A DNA stretch of 64,000 bases from Flavobacterium fryxellicola (GCF_900143245.1 NZ_FRDK01000008.1:1-64000); one strand, 5' to 3'. Positions 8,168 through 19,718 are shown, numbered from the stretch's first letter. Translations and numbers: made by a program. Notes: generated by a model from the sequence alone, not told the origin.

Positions 8168-10072
8168 TTATTTTTTATTTTTATCCTTTGCTTTTTGAGC
8201 TTCAGCTTGTTCCATAACTTCTTGCAATTTTTTCTGGAATTTACCTTGTTTTTTTGGCTCCTTTAATTTGTTTTCTTGAATTTGAGTATGAATCTTATCA
8301 CTATCGATAAAGTATCTTTTGATTACAATCATAATTCCAATAGTAATTAGATTCGAAATAAAGTTATACAAACTCAATCCTGCACCATAACTATTGAAGA
8401 AAAACAACATCATGATTGGCGAAACATAGATCATAATTTTCATCATCTTAGCCATATCTGGCATTCCCTCTTGTTGTGGAGCAGCCATTTGCTGGTCACC
8501 AGATGTCATCTTCATGTAAAAGAAAATGGCTATCGAGGCAAGTACGGGAAACAAACTGATGTGATTTCCATAAAATGGAATATAGAAAGGCAATCTAATT
8601 ACCTCATCAAAAGAAGATAAATCATCTGCCCAAAGGAAGCTTTTTTGTCTCAACTCAAAAGCCGATGGAAAAAACTGAAACGATGCATACATAAATGGAA
8701 GCTGTATCAATGCCGGAATACAACCTGCCATAGGATTTACTCCTGCTTTGTTGTACAACTTCATTGTTTCCTGTTGTTTCTTCATTGGGTCTTTTTTGAA
8801 TTTTTCTCCCAATTCTGTTATTTCAGGACGCAATACTTTCATCTTAGCTTGTGATAAGAAAGACTTGAAAGTGATAGGCGACATCGCAATTTTGATGATG
8901 ATAGTAAACACAATAATTGCAATTCCATAAGCAATGTAAGAACTTAGGAATCCAAATAATGGAATAAAAATAAACTTATTGATCCATCCGAAAATCCCCC
9001 AACCCAATGAGATAATTTTTTCAAGATTTTTATCATAATGCTTTAAAGTCTTGTAGTCAGTGGGACCAAAATACCAACTCATTTTATAATCTAATTCACC
9101 ATTAGTAAAAGCTAACGGAATATTTGCCTTGAACTGTTTTGTAAACAATGTATCTACTTTGTCATCCTGAACTAAATTCTCTGATTTTAATTTAGCCGTT
9201 TCAAATGGAGTTTTTGTCAATAGAATTGTAGAGAAAAAATGTTGCTTGAAAGCCACGAAAGTTCCCTTTTGCACGTCTGATTCTTCTGTTTGACCTAAAC
9301 CTGAATAATCAATTTTACCGTCTTCATGCTCAAAATAGATTTCAGTGTAACGATTTTCATAAGAAACACTTTTCTCATTTCTGTAGGTTTTCAAATTCCA
9401 TTCTAAATCCAATGGTTTTGCCGTATTCAATACTTTATTCAATCCTTGGGAACGAATATCAAAACCAATCATATAATCGTTTGGTTTCAAAATGTATTTG
9501 TATTCTAAGAATTCGTTGGCTCCTGCTTTCAACTTCATTGATAAAACCTGATCTACTCCAACTTTCGTTAAAGTAGGTTCAAAAAACAAATCTTTAGAAT
9601 TCAGAGTACGGTTATCGCTAGTCAGCAATTGTACATTTAAATTAGCATTATTGTCTTTAATTAATTGAACTAACTGCCCCGAGCCTTTCTTGAATCTCTC
9701 GAATTGTTTCAAGGTAGCTTCAACAATATAACCACCTTTATTAGCAATAGTCAACTTTACCAATTCGTTTTCGATAGTTGTAAGACCTGCTTTAGCAGAG
9801 GGAAGTGTTGCAGAATAAGCAAAATTTCCTAAGTTTTTTTGTAATTGGGCAATTTGTGTAGAATCTCCCGTTGCTACTGCAACAGTTGCTTTGGCTACCG
9901 TTTTAGCTTCTAACTCTTTTGCTTTCGCTTCTTTAATTACCAACTCTTTTTGAGTTTTTTCAGCTGCAACCACTTTCGGGTCTGGTTGATTTTGGTACAT
10001 GATAAAAACCAAAATACCAAAAATTAATGCAAAACCTATAATTGAATTGAGGTCAAATTTTTTTTGTTCCAT
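8168..10072 (-). CDS. yidC: Membrane protein insertase YidC
   Basis: Inner-membrane insertase/chaperone that inserts and folds membrane proteins alone or with SecYEG. At 634 residues it has the long Gram-negative layout: an N-terminal membrane anchor (about 10-26), a large periplasmic beta domain (about 60-350), then the conserved core of five transmembrane helices from about 360 to 590. The core includes the segment beginning FKSFLSQAKMKVLRPE, which is the cytoplasmic hairpin, and the helix NPMAGCIPALIQLPFM. The C-terminus is a basic, Gln/Lys-rich tail typical of ribosome contact. It is preceded by pyrG on the same strand with only 54 bp between, so the two may share a transcript. Confidence 0.95.
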   Translation of the reverse strand: MEQKKFDLNSIIGFALIFGILVFIMYQNQPDPKVVAAEKTQKELVIKEAKAKELEAKTVAKATVAVATGDSTQIAQLQKNLGNFAYSATLPSAKAGLTTIENELVKLTIANKGGYIVEATLKQFERFKKGSGQLVQLIKDNNANLNVQLLTSDNRTLNSKDLFFEPTLTKVGVDQVLSMKLKAGANEFLEYKYILKPNDYMIGFDIRSQGLNKVLNTAKPLDLEWNLKTYRNEKSVSYENRYTEIYFEHEDGKIDYSGLGQTEESDVQKGTFVAFKQHFFSTILLTKTPFETAKLKSENLVQDDKVDTLFTKQFKANIPLAFTNGELDYKMSWYFGPTDYKTLKHYDKNLEKIISLGWGIFGWINKFIFIPLFGFLSSYIAYGIAIIVFTIIIKIAMSPITFKSFLSQAKMKVLRPEITELGEKFKKDPMKKQQETMKLYNKAGVNPMAGCIPALIQLPFMYASFQFFPSAFELRQKSFLWADDLSSFDEVIRLPFYIPFYGNHISLFPVLASIAIFFYMKMTSGDQQMAAPQQEGMPDMAKMMKIMIYVSPIMMLFFFNSYGAGLSLYNFISNLITIGIMIVIKRYFIDSDKIHTQIQENKLKEPKKQGKFQKKLQEVMEQAEAQKAKDKNKK

Positions 10073-10126
10073 TATAATTAAAAAAAGTTTTAAGTTTAAG
10101 TTGTACTGAAACTAATGCGTTTCTAG

Positions 10127-11791
<1,665 letters not shown>

Positions 11792-11813
11792 TTATAAATT
11801 GTCAAATTGAAAA

Positions 11814-12047
11814 TTAAATCGGTTTTGGGTACCGTTTTTTTATATTTCGAATTAACTCTTCTAGACCATTGAGTTTTAGTTCATAAATTAATTTCAATTG
11901 TTCTCCTAATTCTCCCTTAGGAAATCCTTTATTACTGTACCAGACAATATAATATTCCGGAATATCAATAAGAAACCACCCTTCATATTTGCCAAAAGGC
12001 ATTTTAGTGTGAGCGAGTTTTATAAGTTGTTTTTGGTTTTGATCCAT
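11814..12047 (-). CDS. DUF3820 family protein
   Basis: Small cytoplasmic protein of 77 residues. The signature is TKMPFGKYEGWFLIDIPEYYIVWY (read in two parts, MPFGKYEG and IPEYYIVWY), the hallmark of DUF3820, in which a glycine-rich turn is followed by a Pro-Glu-Tyr helix. The ATG at 12047 (MDQNQKQL) is preferred; an upstream ATG would add 19 residues outside the domain. It lies between pyrG and the OsmC gene on the same strand, 67 bp from the OsmC stop. The molecular role of DUF3820 is not established. Confidence 0.75.
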   Translation of the reverse strand: MDQNQKQLIKLAHTKMPFGKYEGWFLIDIPEYYIVWYSNKGFPKGELGEQLKLIYELKLNGLEELIRNIKKRYPKPI

Positions 12048-12114
12048 GAAGAAAGGCTGGGGAAATTTGAAGTTAGAAAGGGGTTTAGATATTTCAAAGC
12101 TCAACCCTATTTAA

Positions 12115-12516
12115 TTATTTCCAATTGAACGTTATTCTCTTTTCGATTTCAGGGTGTAAACTTAAGAAAACAGGACATGTCATTGCTGCTCTTTCGAACA
12201 TTATTCTATTTTTTTTATCTTCAGTTCCATACATTTCAAAGATAATTTCTATTGCACCAATGCGTCTAGGTTCTGCATTCATTATTTTAATAACTTCAGC
12301 GGTAGAACCTTTCAAATCCACTGCTAAATCTCTAGCCTTTATTCCCATAATAGTCATCATACACGTTGCCAAAGCATTAGCAACTGTATCTGTTGGAGAA
12401 AAAGCCTCCCCTTTCCCATTGTTATCTACTGGTGCATCTGAAAGAATTTCGGTGCCAGATTGCAAATGAATCGAAGATGTTCTCAAATCCCCCAAATAAG
12501 TTACTATTGATGTCAT
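12115..12516 (-). CDS. OsmC/Ohr family protein
   Basis: Probable thiol peroxidase of the OsmC family, reducing organic hydroperoxides in the cytoplasm. The two redox cysteines of the family are present: one in ANALATCMMTIMG (about residue 52) and one in AAMTCPVFLSLHP (about residue 114). The 133-residue length and the central VDLKGSTAEV strand fit the family. It resembles the general OsmC/YhfA branch more than Ohr, because the Ohr-type arginine context is not obvious. It is leftward, 99 bp after the LysM gene. Confidence 0.85.
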   Translation of the reverse strand: MTSIVTYLGDLRTSSIHLQSGTEILSDAPVDNNGKGEAFSPTDTVANALATCMMTIMGIKARDLAVDLKGSTAEVIKIMNAEPRRIGAIEIIFEMYGTEDKKNRIMFERAAMTCPVFLSLHPEIEKRITFNWK

Positions 12517-12615
12517 GTTTGCTATTATTCATTTTTTATTCGTCCCCGCACCAATCGAGAGTGCGTTGCGTTGAAACTTTATTAGTGCTGCGTACATTTC
12601 TGGCAGGTATACTTG

Positions 12616-14559
12616 TTAGTTGGCTTCTTTTATGGTCAAATCTGTGTCGTAGTATAAAATATAGATTCCTTTATTGATATAACCTCCATCTCCTTTTTTA
12701 TAAAATTCAAATTTATTGTCGATTTGTTGAGTTGCGGTACTATCAATTGTTTCTTGGTATTTTACATCTTGTGACATACGCAGCATGGTATCAAAGGTAA
12801 CATCAAATCCTCTCGTAGCAAAGTCACTAGGGTCAATCTTGTTTTTCTTTCTAAACTCTTTTTGAAAAATCAAAGCCTCGGGAGATACGTTTTCTCGAGT
12901 AACTGAAGGATACATTAATTTCAATTTTGTCAGATTTACGTAACTAATTTCATCGGTATCTAATGTTTCATTTGGCTCCAGAATAACCAGTTGCACTTTG
13001 TACGATGACATAGCACCTAACATAGTGGCTATCGTTGCTTTTATCATTCCAGTATTTGCTGTTTCCATCACTACATAATTCATTTTATCTTTTACAAACA
13101 AGCCTTTCAGATTTTCAGGTGATACGCTACCGTTTGAGTTAAGTGCTGAAAAGCGCACGTCTTTGTGATTTTCTTTAATATACTGAATGACAGATCCTTT
13201 CTTTCTATCAACTACTGCCAGTATATTACCGCCTTTTGAACGCATGTAATCGAACATGGCATTTTTGACTGCATCTGGATCTGGGATTGATTGAAAAATA
13301 TTAGCAAAGGACACACCTAAGTCTTTTGACAATGGCGATATAACGGGCACTTGATTTGGCATTAAAATTTCGGCAGTTTTTTCGACATTACTTTGATAGA
13401 AAGGACCAATAATAGCGTCTGACACTTCTAAATTATTGTTTTTTATCAGTGACGCAACTGCAGAACTGTTTTTCGTTTCCTCTGAATCCAATATGTTTAT
13501 CTCAAAGTTGAGCCCTAATGTTTTGGCAGAATCAATAGCCATCAAAGCACCTGCATAAAAATCCAACGTCATATTTAGGAATTTATCTTTTTTCAAGCGC
13601 GTAACCATCGAATTAACGGTATCACCTTCAATTTTTGAAACATTAAAAGGCAAAAGAAGGGTTAATTTTTTTCTGTTAAGGTTTGCACTACCTTTTGACA
13701 GTTCCGTGTATTCTTTTTTATTTTCTGGAGTAAGCACTGTTGTTGCAGGAATTTTCAAAACCATACCTTCAATTACACCTTGTGCTAAGTCTGGATTAAT
13801 TGCTATCAATTCCTCTTGAGTCACACCCGTCATTTTTGATAGGCTGTACATGGTCTCTTTCGACTTGACGACATAATTCACGTAATTGTTTGCAGGAATA
13901 GATTTTACAGAATTGATGACAACAGTCTCTTTTTTAGGTTCCGAGGCTTTAGAAATTTTATCAGTTTTAGGAACTTTCCCTTTAATTAATAATTTAAATC
14001 CTTCTGGCAAATTAGCTACCACTTCAGGATTCTTGCGCTCTAGTTCTTCAATGGTTATTGCGTATTGCCTAGCAATTGAATACTTTGTTTCTTTTGGAAG
14101 TACGTAATGATAAACTACTTTTTCTGGGATTTCAGCTGTATTTTTTTGAAATTTATTGGAAGGAATAGTAAGCGTCTGACCTATTTGAAGTCCTTCATTT
14201 TCCAGAAATGGATTGGCTTGTTTTAAGTCTTCATCAGAAACACCATATTTTTTTTCAATACCGTATAAAGTTTCTTTAGGCAGGACCTGATGCGTTACAG
14301 CCACACTACCTTTTTTACTTGGAAGGACGGCTAATTGTTTACCAGAACTTTTAGGAATTAGTAAAACACTATTTGGTTTTAATCCAGTTTGTGCATCCGG
14401 ATTCAATTGATAAATATCATACGGAGTAACCTTATATTTTTGTGCAATCTGACTGATTGTTTCCCCTTTTTCGACCTTGTGTGTAGTTATTTTACTTTGT
14501 GCAAAAACAGTAAAATTAAAACACAAAGCCGTCATGCAAATCGCAAAAATATATTTCAT
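12616..14559 (-). CDS. LysM protein with periplasmic-binding (amino-acid receptor-like) domain
   Basis: Exported 647-residue protein. A signal peptide (MKYIFAICMTALCFNFTVFA) is followed by four LysM repeats at roughly residues 25-68, 88-132, 150-193 and 228-272, each opening with a V-x-K-x-E-T core (VEKGETISQIAQ, VLPKETLYGIEK, VLPKETKYSIAR, VKSKETMYSLSK). The remaining ~370 residues resemble a periplasmic-binding-protein type I fold (for example NILDSEETKNSSAVASLI and DAIIGPFYQSNVEKT). LysM should bind peptidoglycan. The receptor-like domain has no transporter genes beside it, so it may be a structural or cell-wall-sensing fold like LpoA rather than a transporter component. The ATG at 14559 is chosen over GTG at 14562. 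Confidence 0.8.
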   Translation of the reverse strand: MKYIFAICMTALCFNFTVFAQSKITTHKVEKGETISQIAQKYKVTPYDIYQLNPDAQTGLKPNSVLLIPKSSGKQLAVLPSKKGSVAVTHQVLPKETLYGIEKKYGVSDEDLKQANPFLENEGLQIGQTLTIPSNKFQKNTAEIPEKVVYHYVLPKETKYSIARQYAITIEELERKNPEVVANLPEGFKLLIKGKVPKTDKISKASEPKKETVVINSVKSIPANNYVNYVVKSKETMYSLSKMTGVTQEELIAINPDLAQGVIEGMVLKIPATTVLTPENKKEYTELSKGSANLNRKKLTLLLPFNVSKIEGDTVNSMVTRLKKDKFLNMTLDFYAGALMAIDSAKTLGLNFEINILDSEETKNSSAVASLIKNNNLEVSDAIIGPFYQSNVEKTAEILMPNQVPVISPLSKDLGVSFANIFQSIPDPDAVKNAMFDYMRSKGGNILAVVDRKKGSVIQYIKENHKDVRFSALNSNGSVSPENLKGLFVKDKMNYVVMETANTGMIKATIATMLGAMSSYKVQLVILEPNETLDTDEISYVNLTKLKLMYPSVTRENVSPEALIFQKEFRKKNKIDPSDFATRGFDVTFDTMLRMSQDVKYQETIDSTATQQIDNKFEFYKKGDGGYINKGIYILYYDTDLTIKEAN

Positions 14560-14678
14560 CACTTTTATTTATAAATTATTTAATAAAGTAACGGTATCAA
14601 ATTTTATTCCAAAAATCTGATACCGTTTTATAACGAACATTCGAACTAGCTGTTCTAAGGATATAAAAAACTAAATTA

Positions 14679-16208
14679 TTATTCCCATTCAATAGTTGCC
14701 GGTGGTTTTGAACTGATATCGTAGACCACTCTATTTACTCCTCTTACTTTATTGATAATATCATTAGACACTTTCATCAAGAAATCATAAGGTAAATGTA
14801 CCCAGTCAGCTGTCATGCCGTCCGTAGATTCTACAGCGCGAAGTGCCACCACTTTTTCATACGTTCGCTCATCACCCATAACTCCAACACTGTTTACGGG
14901 AAGCAAAATTGCTCCTGCTTGCCATACTTTATCGTACAAGCCCCAAGATTTTAATCCATCAATAAACACGGCATCCACATCTTGTAAAATTTGAACCTTT
15001 TCAGGTGTAATATCTCCTAAAATTCTAATGGATAATCCTGGTCCAGGAAAAGGATGTCTCCCTAATAACTCTGGATCTATTCCTAAGGAGGCTCCCACTC
15101 TACGTACTTCATCTTTAAAAAGCATGCGAAGTGGCTCCACAATTTTTAGTTTCATATAATCTGGTAATCCACCTACATTATGATGCGATTTTATAGTTGC
15201 TGATGGTCCTTTTACAGAGACCGATTCGATAACATCAGGATATATTGTTCCTTGCGCCAACCATTTAACATCTTTGATAAGATGTGACTCATCATCAAAA
15301 ACTTCGATAAAGACACGACCTATTATTTTTCGTTTTGTCTCTGGATCACTCACTCCAGCTAATTCGCTTAAAAAACGATCACCAGCATCTACTCCTTTTA
15401 CGTTTAAACCCATTCCTTTGTACTGATCCAATACACTTTGATATTCGTTCTTACGAAGCAAACCATTATTAACAAAAATACAATATAGATTTTTGCCAAT
15501 TGCCTGATGCAATAGAACTGCCGCTACAGTGGAATCTACTCCTCCTGAAAGTCCTAGAACTACTTTATCATCTTGTAATTTCTCTTTCAATTCTGCTACC
15601 ATTTCGCTAACAAAAGCTTTTGGTGTAAAATTTTGATGCACTTCTGCTATTTTAACTAAAAAGTTTTCTAACATTTTTGATCCATCCGTAGAGTGAAAAA
15701 CTTCAGGATGGTATTGTATACCATAAGTTGTTTCCCCTTCTATTCGATACGCTGCAAATTCCACATCATGTGTACTTGCCAGTTTTACTCCATTTGAAGG
15801 TAGTACTTTTACACTATCGCTGTGACTCATCCAGACTTGACTATTCTCTGAAACTCCTTCAAAGAAAACTTCATCCTCTTTTATGTAAGACAAATTAGCT
15901 CTACCATATTCTCTTGTATTTGAAGCGGCTACTTCACCACCACTAAAATGAGCTAAGTATTGTGCTCCGTAGCATACGGCAAGCACTGGTAATTTACCTC
16001 TAATTTGAGATAAATCAGGATGTGGCGCATCATCTGCTCGCACAGAAAAAGGGCTACCTCCAAGAATTACTGCTTTGTAAGAAGACAAATCACTCGGAAA
16101 ATGATTGTATGGGAAGATTTCGCAGAATATATTTAATTCGCGAACTCTACGCGCAATAAGTTGTGTGTATTGCGATCCGAAATCTAAAATAAGTACGTTG
16201 TGTTGCAT
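14679..16208 (-). CDS. guaA: GMP synthase (glutamine-hydrolysing)
   Basis: Converts XMP to GMP with ATP and glutamine. The N-terminal amidotransferase has the nucleophile Cys79 ([11 protein letters not shown]) and His-Pro-Glu in [11 protein letters not shown]. The ATP-pyrophosphatase domain carries the PP-loop [12 protein letters not shown] at about residue 222. The C-terminal dimerisation domain ends in the conserved KPPATIEWE. At 509 residues it is standard length. The ATG at 16208 is preferred to a TTG two codons upstream. A -7 promoter element ends only 3 bp upstream of this ATG, which suggests a leaderless mRNA. Confidence 0.97.
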   Translation of the reverse strand: MQHNVLILDFGSQYTQLIARRVRELNIFCEIFPYNHFPSDLSSYKAVILGGSPFSVRADDAPHPDLSQIRGKLPVLAVCYGAQYLAHFSGGEVAASNTREYGRANLSYIKEDEVFFEGVSENSQVWMSHSDSVKVLPSNGVKLASTHDVEFAAYRIEGETTYGIQYHPEVFHSTDGSKMLENFLVKIAEVHQNFTPKAFVSEMVAELKEKLQDDKVVLGLSGGVDSTVAAVLLHQAIGKNLYCIFVNNGLLRKNEYQSVLDQYKGMGLNVKGVDAGDRFLSELAGVSDPETKRKIIGRVFIEVFDDESHLIKDVKWLAQGTIYPDVIESVSVKGPSATIKSHHNVGGLPDYMKLKIVEPLRMLFKDEVRRVGASLGIDPELLGRHPFPGPGLSIRILGDITPEKVQILQDVDAVFIDGLKSWGLYDKVWQAGAILLPVNSVGVMGDERTYEKVVALRAVESTDGMTADWVHLPYDFLMKVSNDIINKVRGVNRVVYDISSKPPATIEWE

Positions 16209-16211
16209 GCG

Positions 16212-16219
16212 CAAAAATA
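16212..16219 (-). promoter_or_regulatory. -7 element directly before guaA
   Basis: TATTTTTG on the minus strand matches TAnnTTTG and ends 3 bp before the guaA ATG. A weak TTC stands 18 nt upstream instead of TTG. Transcription would start at or very near the A of the ATG. Confidence 0.4.
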
Positions 16220-16372
16220 CTTTTTATATTTTGAATTGAAAAATTGAATTTTGAAAAATATTTATTTTATTTTGTACTGCTCTCATAATATCCTACCTCT
16301 TGTAAAAACCGAAGCGCTAGTACACTTTAAAAGTTACTTCTTTACACGGTAGGGTTTAAAGCTATAAAAAAG

Positions 16373-16380
16373 TACCTTTG
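16373..16380 (+). promoter_or_regulatory. -7 element upstream of the 16411 lipoprotein gene
   Basis: TACCTTTG matches TAnnTTTG, 30 bp before the ATG. The -33 region is a poor TTTA. Confidence 0.45.
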
Positions 16381-16410
16381 CAACCTTTCCATCTAATAAA
16401 AATAAAAAAA

Positions 16411-16938
16411 ATGAAACTTAAAAAATATATTGCTATCACAATTTTTGGGCTTGTAGCCCTGTCCTGTAGTGTGATTGATGATTTATTGACTTTTTCAATA
16501 GACAATCAAACTACTGTTACAATTCCAAGCGGTTTTCCTGTCAATACTGCATTTGAATTAATCACTCCTGATATTACTTCCAATTCAAGTTCCGAATTTG
16601 AGAACAATAATACAAAAGCGGAATTGGTTAAGGATGTAAAACTAAAAGAACTGAAATTGACGGTAACTAATCCTGCTAATAAATCGTTTTCATTTTTGAA
16701 ATCCATACGAATGTATATTTCTACGAATGACAGTGATGAAATTGAATTGGCTTTTTTAACAGATATAAACTCCACTTCAAATACAATAGATCTAACGTGT
16801 ACTCCCGAAAAATTAGACAAATACATTAAAGCGCCTAGTTTCAGATTAAAAATTAGAGCGGTCACTAAAGAAACTATTACCCAAGATATCGCTGTAAAAG
16901 CAGCTATGAAATTTCAGGTTACCGCCGATCCGTTTTAG
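16411..16938 (+). CDS. Hypothetical lipoprotein
   Basis: Not recognised. The ATG at 16411 gives a type II signal peptide, MKLKKYIAITIFGLVALSC, with the lipobox LVALSC, so the mature 157-residue protein should be lipid-anchored. The mature part is beta-rich and resembles a single immunoglobulin-like or adhesin-like domain (VKLKELKLTVTNPANKSFSF, IRMYISTNDSDE, FRLKIRAVTKET). An upstream in-frame start would spoil the signal peptide. It is monocistronic, followed 56 bp later by a bidirectional terminator. Confidence 0.7.
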   Translation: MKLKKYIAITIFGLVALSCSVIDDLLTFSIDNQTTVTIPSGFPVNTAFELITPDITSNSSSEFENNNTKAELVKDVKLKELKLTVTNPANKSFSFLKSIRMYISTNDSDEIELAFLTDINSTSNTIDLTCTPEKLDKYIKAPSFRLKIRAVTKETITQDIAVKAAMKFQVTADPF

Positions 16939-16993
16939 GAGAGGAATACGCTCAGTGTATTTTATACAAATTTAATTATGCTGTGAGATAGTA

Positions 16994-17038
16994 TAAAAAA
17001 AACAGACCCCTGAAATTATCCAGGAGTCTGTTTTTTTT
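16994..17038. terminator. Bidirectional Rho-independent terminator
   Basis: ACAGACCCCTG ... CAGGAGTCTGT stem with one mismatch, flanked by A and T runs, between two convergent genes. Confidence 0.85.
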
Positions 17039-17066
17039 ATATAATCGTCGCAACTACAGGTACAAA

Positions 17067-17735
17067 CTACTCTTTAACTAAAATAATTGTAGCCTTGAAT
17101 CCCGTACCAAGATTCCATTGACTTCCAGAAATTAAAGCTCCCTTATCATCATAAACCTTAAATTCAGCAGTATTTGGACCAGAGCTACCTTGATTTAAGG
17201 CTTCAAAATCGATTTTATTGAATCCTTTTTCTAATACAATTTCAAAACCTTTAAAATCACTATCCAAGTTTACTTGATACTGTATCACTTTATCATTCAA
17301 GTACACTCTAATCTGATCTCCATCGACATAAGCCGCATCACGATACATAACCTTTGCGGTAACAGAGCCCGTTTGATAATTACCTAAATTCTGATTTTTT
17401 CGATATACAATACCTTGTGAATTATCTTCTTTTTTATTCCACTTGTCTTTATATACATCTCCCGGATTAATAAATTCATTCTTTGGAGTCATCGAAAAAT
17501 TATTTGCAGGTGTAATCGTGCGCGAAGGGCTCGGGTTTGGGTTGAATATTTCCGGATTCTTAAATACGTTTGGTGTCTTAATCGGGGGAATATCTGCTTT
17601 TGGAGGAATTGTCTTTTTTATTTTTGGCGCATTAGTTTTAGGTGGAATCGCTTTAAATTTGGAACTAAATTCACTTTGAGCATAGCCACTCAAAGATATG
17701 ATGATCGTAATAATTAAAAATAAAATCCTTTTCAT
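17067..17735 (-). CDS. Hypothetical secreted protein with Pro/Lys-rich linker
   Basis: Not recognised. A signal peptide (MKRILFLIITIIISLSGYA) is followed by a long low-complexity segment rich in Pro, Lys and Ile (about residues 25-80: IPPKTNAPKIKKTIPPKADI and so on). The C-terminal ~110 residues are a beta domain (VTAKVMYRDAAYVDGDQIRV to the C-terminal ATIILVKE) that looks like a secreted Ig-like module. This layout suggests a periplasmic or surface protein with a flexible wall-spanning linker. It is a single leftward gene with a shared terminator. Confidence 0.65.
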   Translation of the reverse strand: MKRILFLIITIIISLSGYAQSEFSSKFKAIPPKTNAPKIKKTIPPKADIPPIKTPNVFKNPEIFNPNPSPSRTITPANNFSMTPKNEFINPGDVYKDKWNKKEDNSQGIVYRKNQNLGNYQTGSVTAKVMYRDAAYVDGDQIRVYLNDKVIQYQVNLDSDFKGFEIVLEKGFNKIDFEALNQGSSGPNTAEFKVYDDKGALISGSQWNLGTGFKATIILVKE

Positions 17736-18015
17736 AACTTTCTAAATTAGTTTATCAGTGCTTGTAAAATTTTAAAAATAAAAAACCAATTGTATTTATT
17801 CAAAAATTAGGCAACAATTTAACTTTCATTTATAACTCCCAAATCTGCCTTTTATTACATTTTAGAAAACAAAACAGTTAAAATTCACCACTTTAAATTC
17901 GAACTTTTTAATCCAAAATTGGTCTTTTTATGTCACTTTTTTTTCTAACTTGCAAATAGTATGCCATACCAAAAACAGCATGTCGATTTTTGTACATACT
18001 TAAAAAATAAAAAAA

Positions 18016-18426
18016 ATGAAAAGAGAAAATATATTGACAGGTTCACCTTGGGAAGATAAAATGGGATATTGCAGAGCATTACGCATTGGAAACACTATTG
18101 AAGTTTCCGGAACCGTGGCTCTAGTAGATGGCGAAAAAGTAAAAGCTACTGATGCGTATGCACAAACAATGAACATATTGGAACGCGTAAAAGTAGTACT
18201 TGAAGACTTGAAAGTTAGCATGGAGGACGTCATAAGAACCCGCATATTCACAACAGACATTACCACATTTGAAGATGTAGCCAGAGCGCATGCTCACTTT
18301 TTTAAAGATATAAAACCCGCTACCGGTTTCTATGAAATCAGTAAACTTGTAGCTCCTGAATATTTAGTAGAAATTGAATTTACCGCAATAGCCACTGAAA
18401 AACCATTAATTCAAGAAGGATTATGA
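18016..18426 (+). CDS. RidA family protein (YjgF/YER057c/UK114)
   Basis: Small cytoplasmic protein of the Rid superfamily, which hydrolyses reactive enamine/imine intermediates to ketoacids and ammonia. Features seen are GNTIEVSGTVAL, the YAQTMNILERVKVVLED helix, VIRTRIFTTDIT with the substrate-carboxylate-binding Arg, and PATGFYEISKLVAPEYLVEIE at the C-terminus. The last segment has FYEISKL where RidA proper has PARxxVxV, so it belongs to a Rid subgroup other than the archetype and its activity is less certain. The gene is followed 35 bp later by the CLC gene on the same strand. Confidence 0.85.
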   Translation: MKRENILTGSPWEDKMGYCRALRIGNTIEVSGTVALVDGEKVKATDAYAQTMNILERVKVVLEDLKVSMEDVIRTRIFTTDITTFEDVARAHAHFFKDIKPATGFYEISKLVAPEYLVEIEFTAIATEKPLIQEGL

Positions 18427-18461
18427 TACTTTTGTCAAAACACTATGCCTCCTGATAACTA

Positions 18462-19718
18462 ATGATTTTAGAAAATACTAAAAAAACTTCTTCGCTTCTA
18501 TTTAAATGGATTTTCATCTGCATTACAGTAGGCGTTTTATCTGGATCGGCATCTGCATTTTTTCTTGTCGCTTTAGAATGGGTTACGCAAATCAGAGAAA
18601 ACAACAGCTGGATTATTTGGCTTTTGCCAATAGGCGGCCTATTAATAGGATTGGGATATCATTACTGGGGAGAATCAGTCGTTAAAGGGAATAATTTGTT
18701 ACTGGAAGAATACGAAAACCCTCAGCGAACTATTCCATTAAAAATGGCTCCTTTGGTCCTTATAGGCACATTACTAACGCATCTTTTTGGCGGGTCGGCG
18801 GGTCGAGAAGGAACTGCAGTACAAATGGGCGGCGCCATTGCAGATCAGTTTACAAAGCTATTTCAACTAAATTCTTCCGAAAGAAAAACAATACTTATTC
18901 TAGGAATCAGTGCGGGTTTCGCCTCCATTTTTGGGACACCTTTAGCTGGAGCACTATTCGCTTTAGAAGTTGTATATTTCAGTAAAATCAATATAAAAAG
19001 CATCCTTTTGTCTTTTCTAGTTGCTTATACAGCTTATTTTACGGTATCACTTTGGCAGGTGCAACACACCCATTATGCTATTCCTTTTGTGCCAGCAATA
19101 ACCGTTATCAATTTGTTTTGGGTAGTACTTGTGAGTATTCTATTTGGCTTAGCCGCGATGCTTTTTTCCAGAAGCACACACATGTGGAGTCATTTGTTTT
19201 CAAAAACGATAGCCTTTCCTCCACTTCGTCCTTTTATAGGTGGAATTATTTTGGCTGTAGCCCTATTTTTTATTGGAACAACAAAATATGCAGGTCTTGG
19301 AATTCCAGTTATCGTTGATGCTTTTACAACAGCTAATGCTCCATCCGACTTCGTACTCAAAATATTATTTACCGGTTTTACATTAGGTGCTGGGTTTAAA
19401 GGTGGTGAAGTCACGCCATTGTTCTTTGTTGGTGCCACTTTGGGAAGTGCTTTATCACTGATTGTTCCCTTACCAATAGCACTTTTGGCAGGAATGGGAT
19501 TTGTAGCTGTTTTTTCTGGAGCGACTCATACTCCTATTGCTTGTACCGTAATGGGATTGGAACTTTTTGGGATTGAAAGTGGTCTTTTCGTTGGGCTAGC
19601 CTGCGGTACTGCTTATTTTTGTTCGGGTTCCATGGGAATTTATAAAGCCCAAATAGTTAGGGGAGCAAAATACCAAGTGTACCAAAAACTGAAAAGAAAA
19701 AAAACTGACTTTTTATAA
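18462..19718 (+). CDS. CLC family anion transporter, probably fluoride/proton antiporter (CLC-F)
   Basis: Polytopic inner-membrane protein of 418 residues with about ten hydrophobic helices. The gating-glutamate motif is AGREGTAVQ, with Glu116; Thr follows where chloride-type CLCs have Pro (GREGP). The chloride-coordinating GSGIP loop is absent and replaced by KGNNLLLEE at about residues 75-83, a pattern seen in the fluoride-exporting CLC-F branch. The later motifs GFKGGEVTPLFFVGA and FSGATHTPIACTVMG are conserved. The likely role is export of toxic fluoride coupled to proton entry. The alternative is a generic voltage-gated chloride channel label. No fluoride riboswitch was recognised upstream. 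Confidence 0.75.
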   Translation: MILENTKKTSSLLFKWIFICITVGVLSGSASAFFLVALEWVTQIRENNSWIIWLLPIGGLLIGLGYHYWGESVVKGNNLLLEEYENPQRTIPLKMAPLVLIGTLLTHLFGGSAGREGTAVQMGGAIADQFTKLFQLNSSERKTILILGISAGFASIFGTPLAGALFALEVVYFSKINIKSILLSFLVAYTAYFTVSLWQVQHTHYAIPFVPAITVINLFWVVLVSILFGLAAMLFSRSTHMWSHLFSKTIAFPPLRPFIGGIILAVALFFIGTTKYAGLGIPVIVDAFTTANAPSDFVLKILFTGFTLGAGFKGGEVTPLFFVGATLGSALSLIVPLPIALLAGMGFVAVFSGATHTPIACTVMGLELFGIESGLFVGLACGTAYFCSGSMGIYKAQIVRGAKYQVYQKLKRKKTDFL

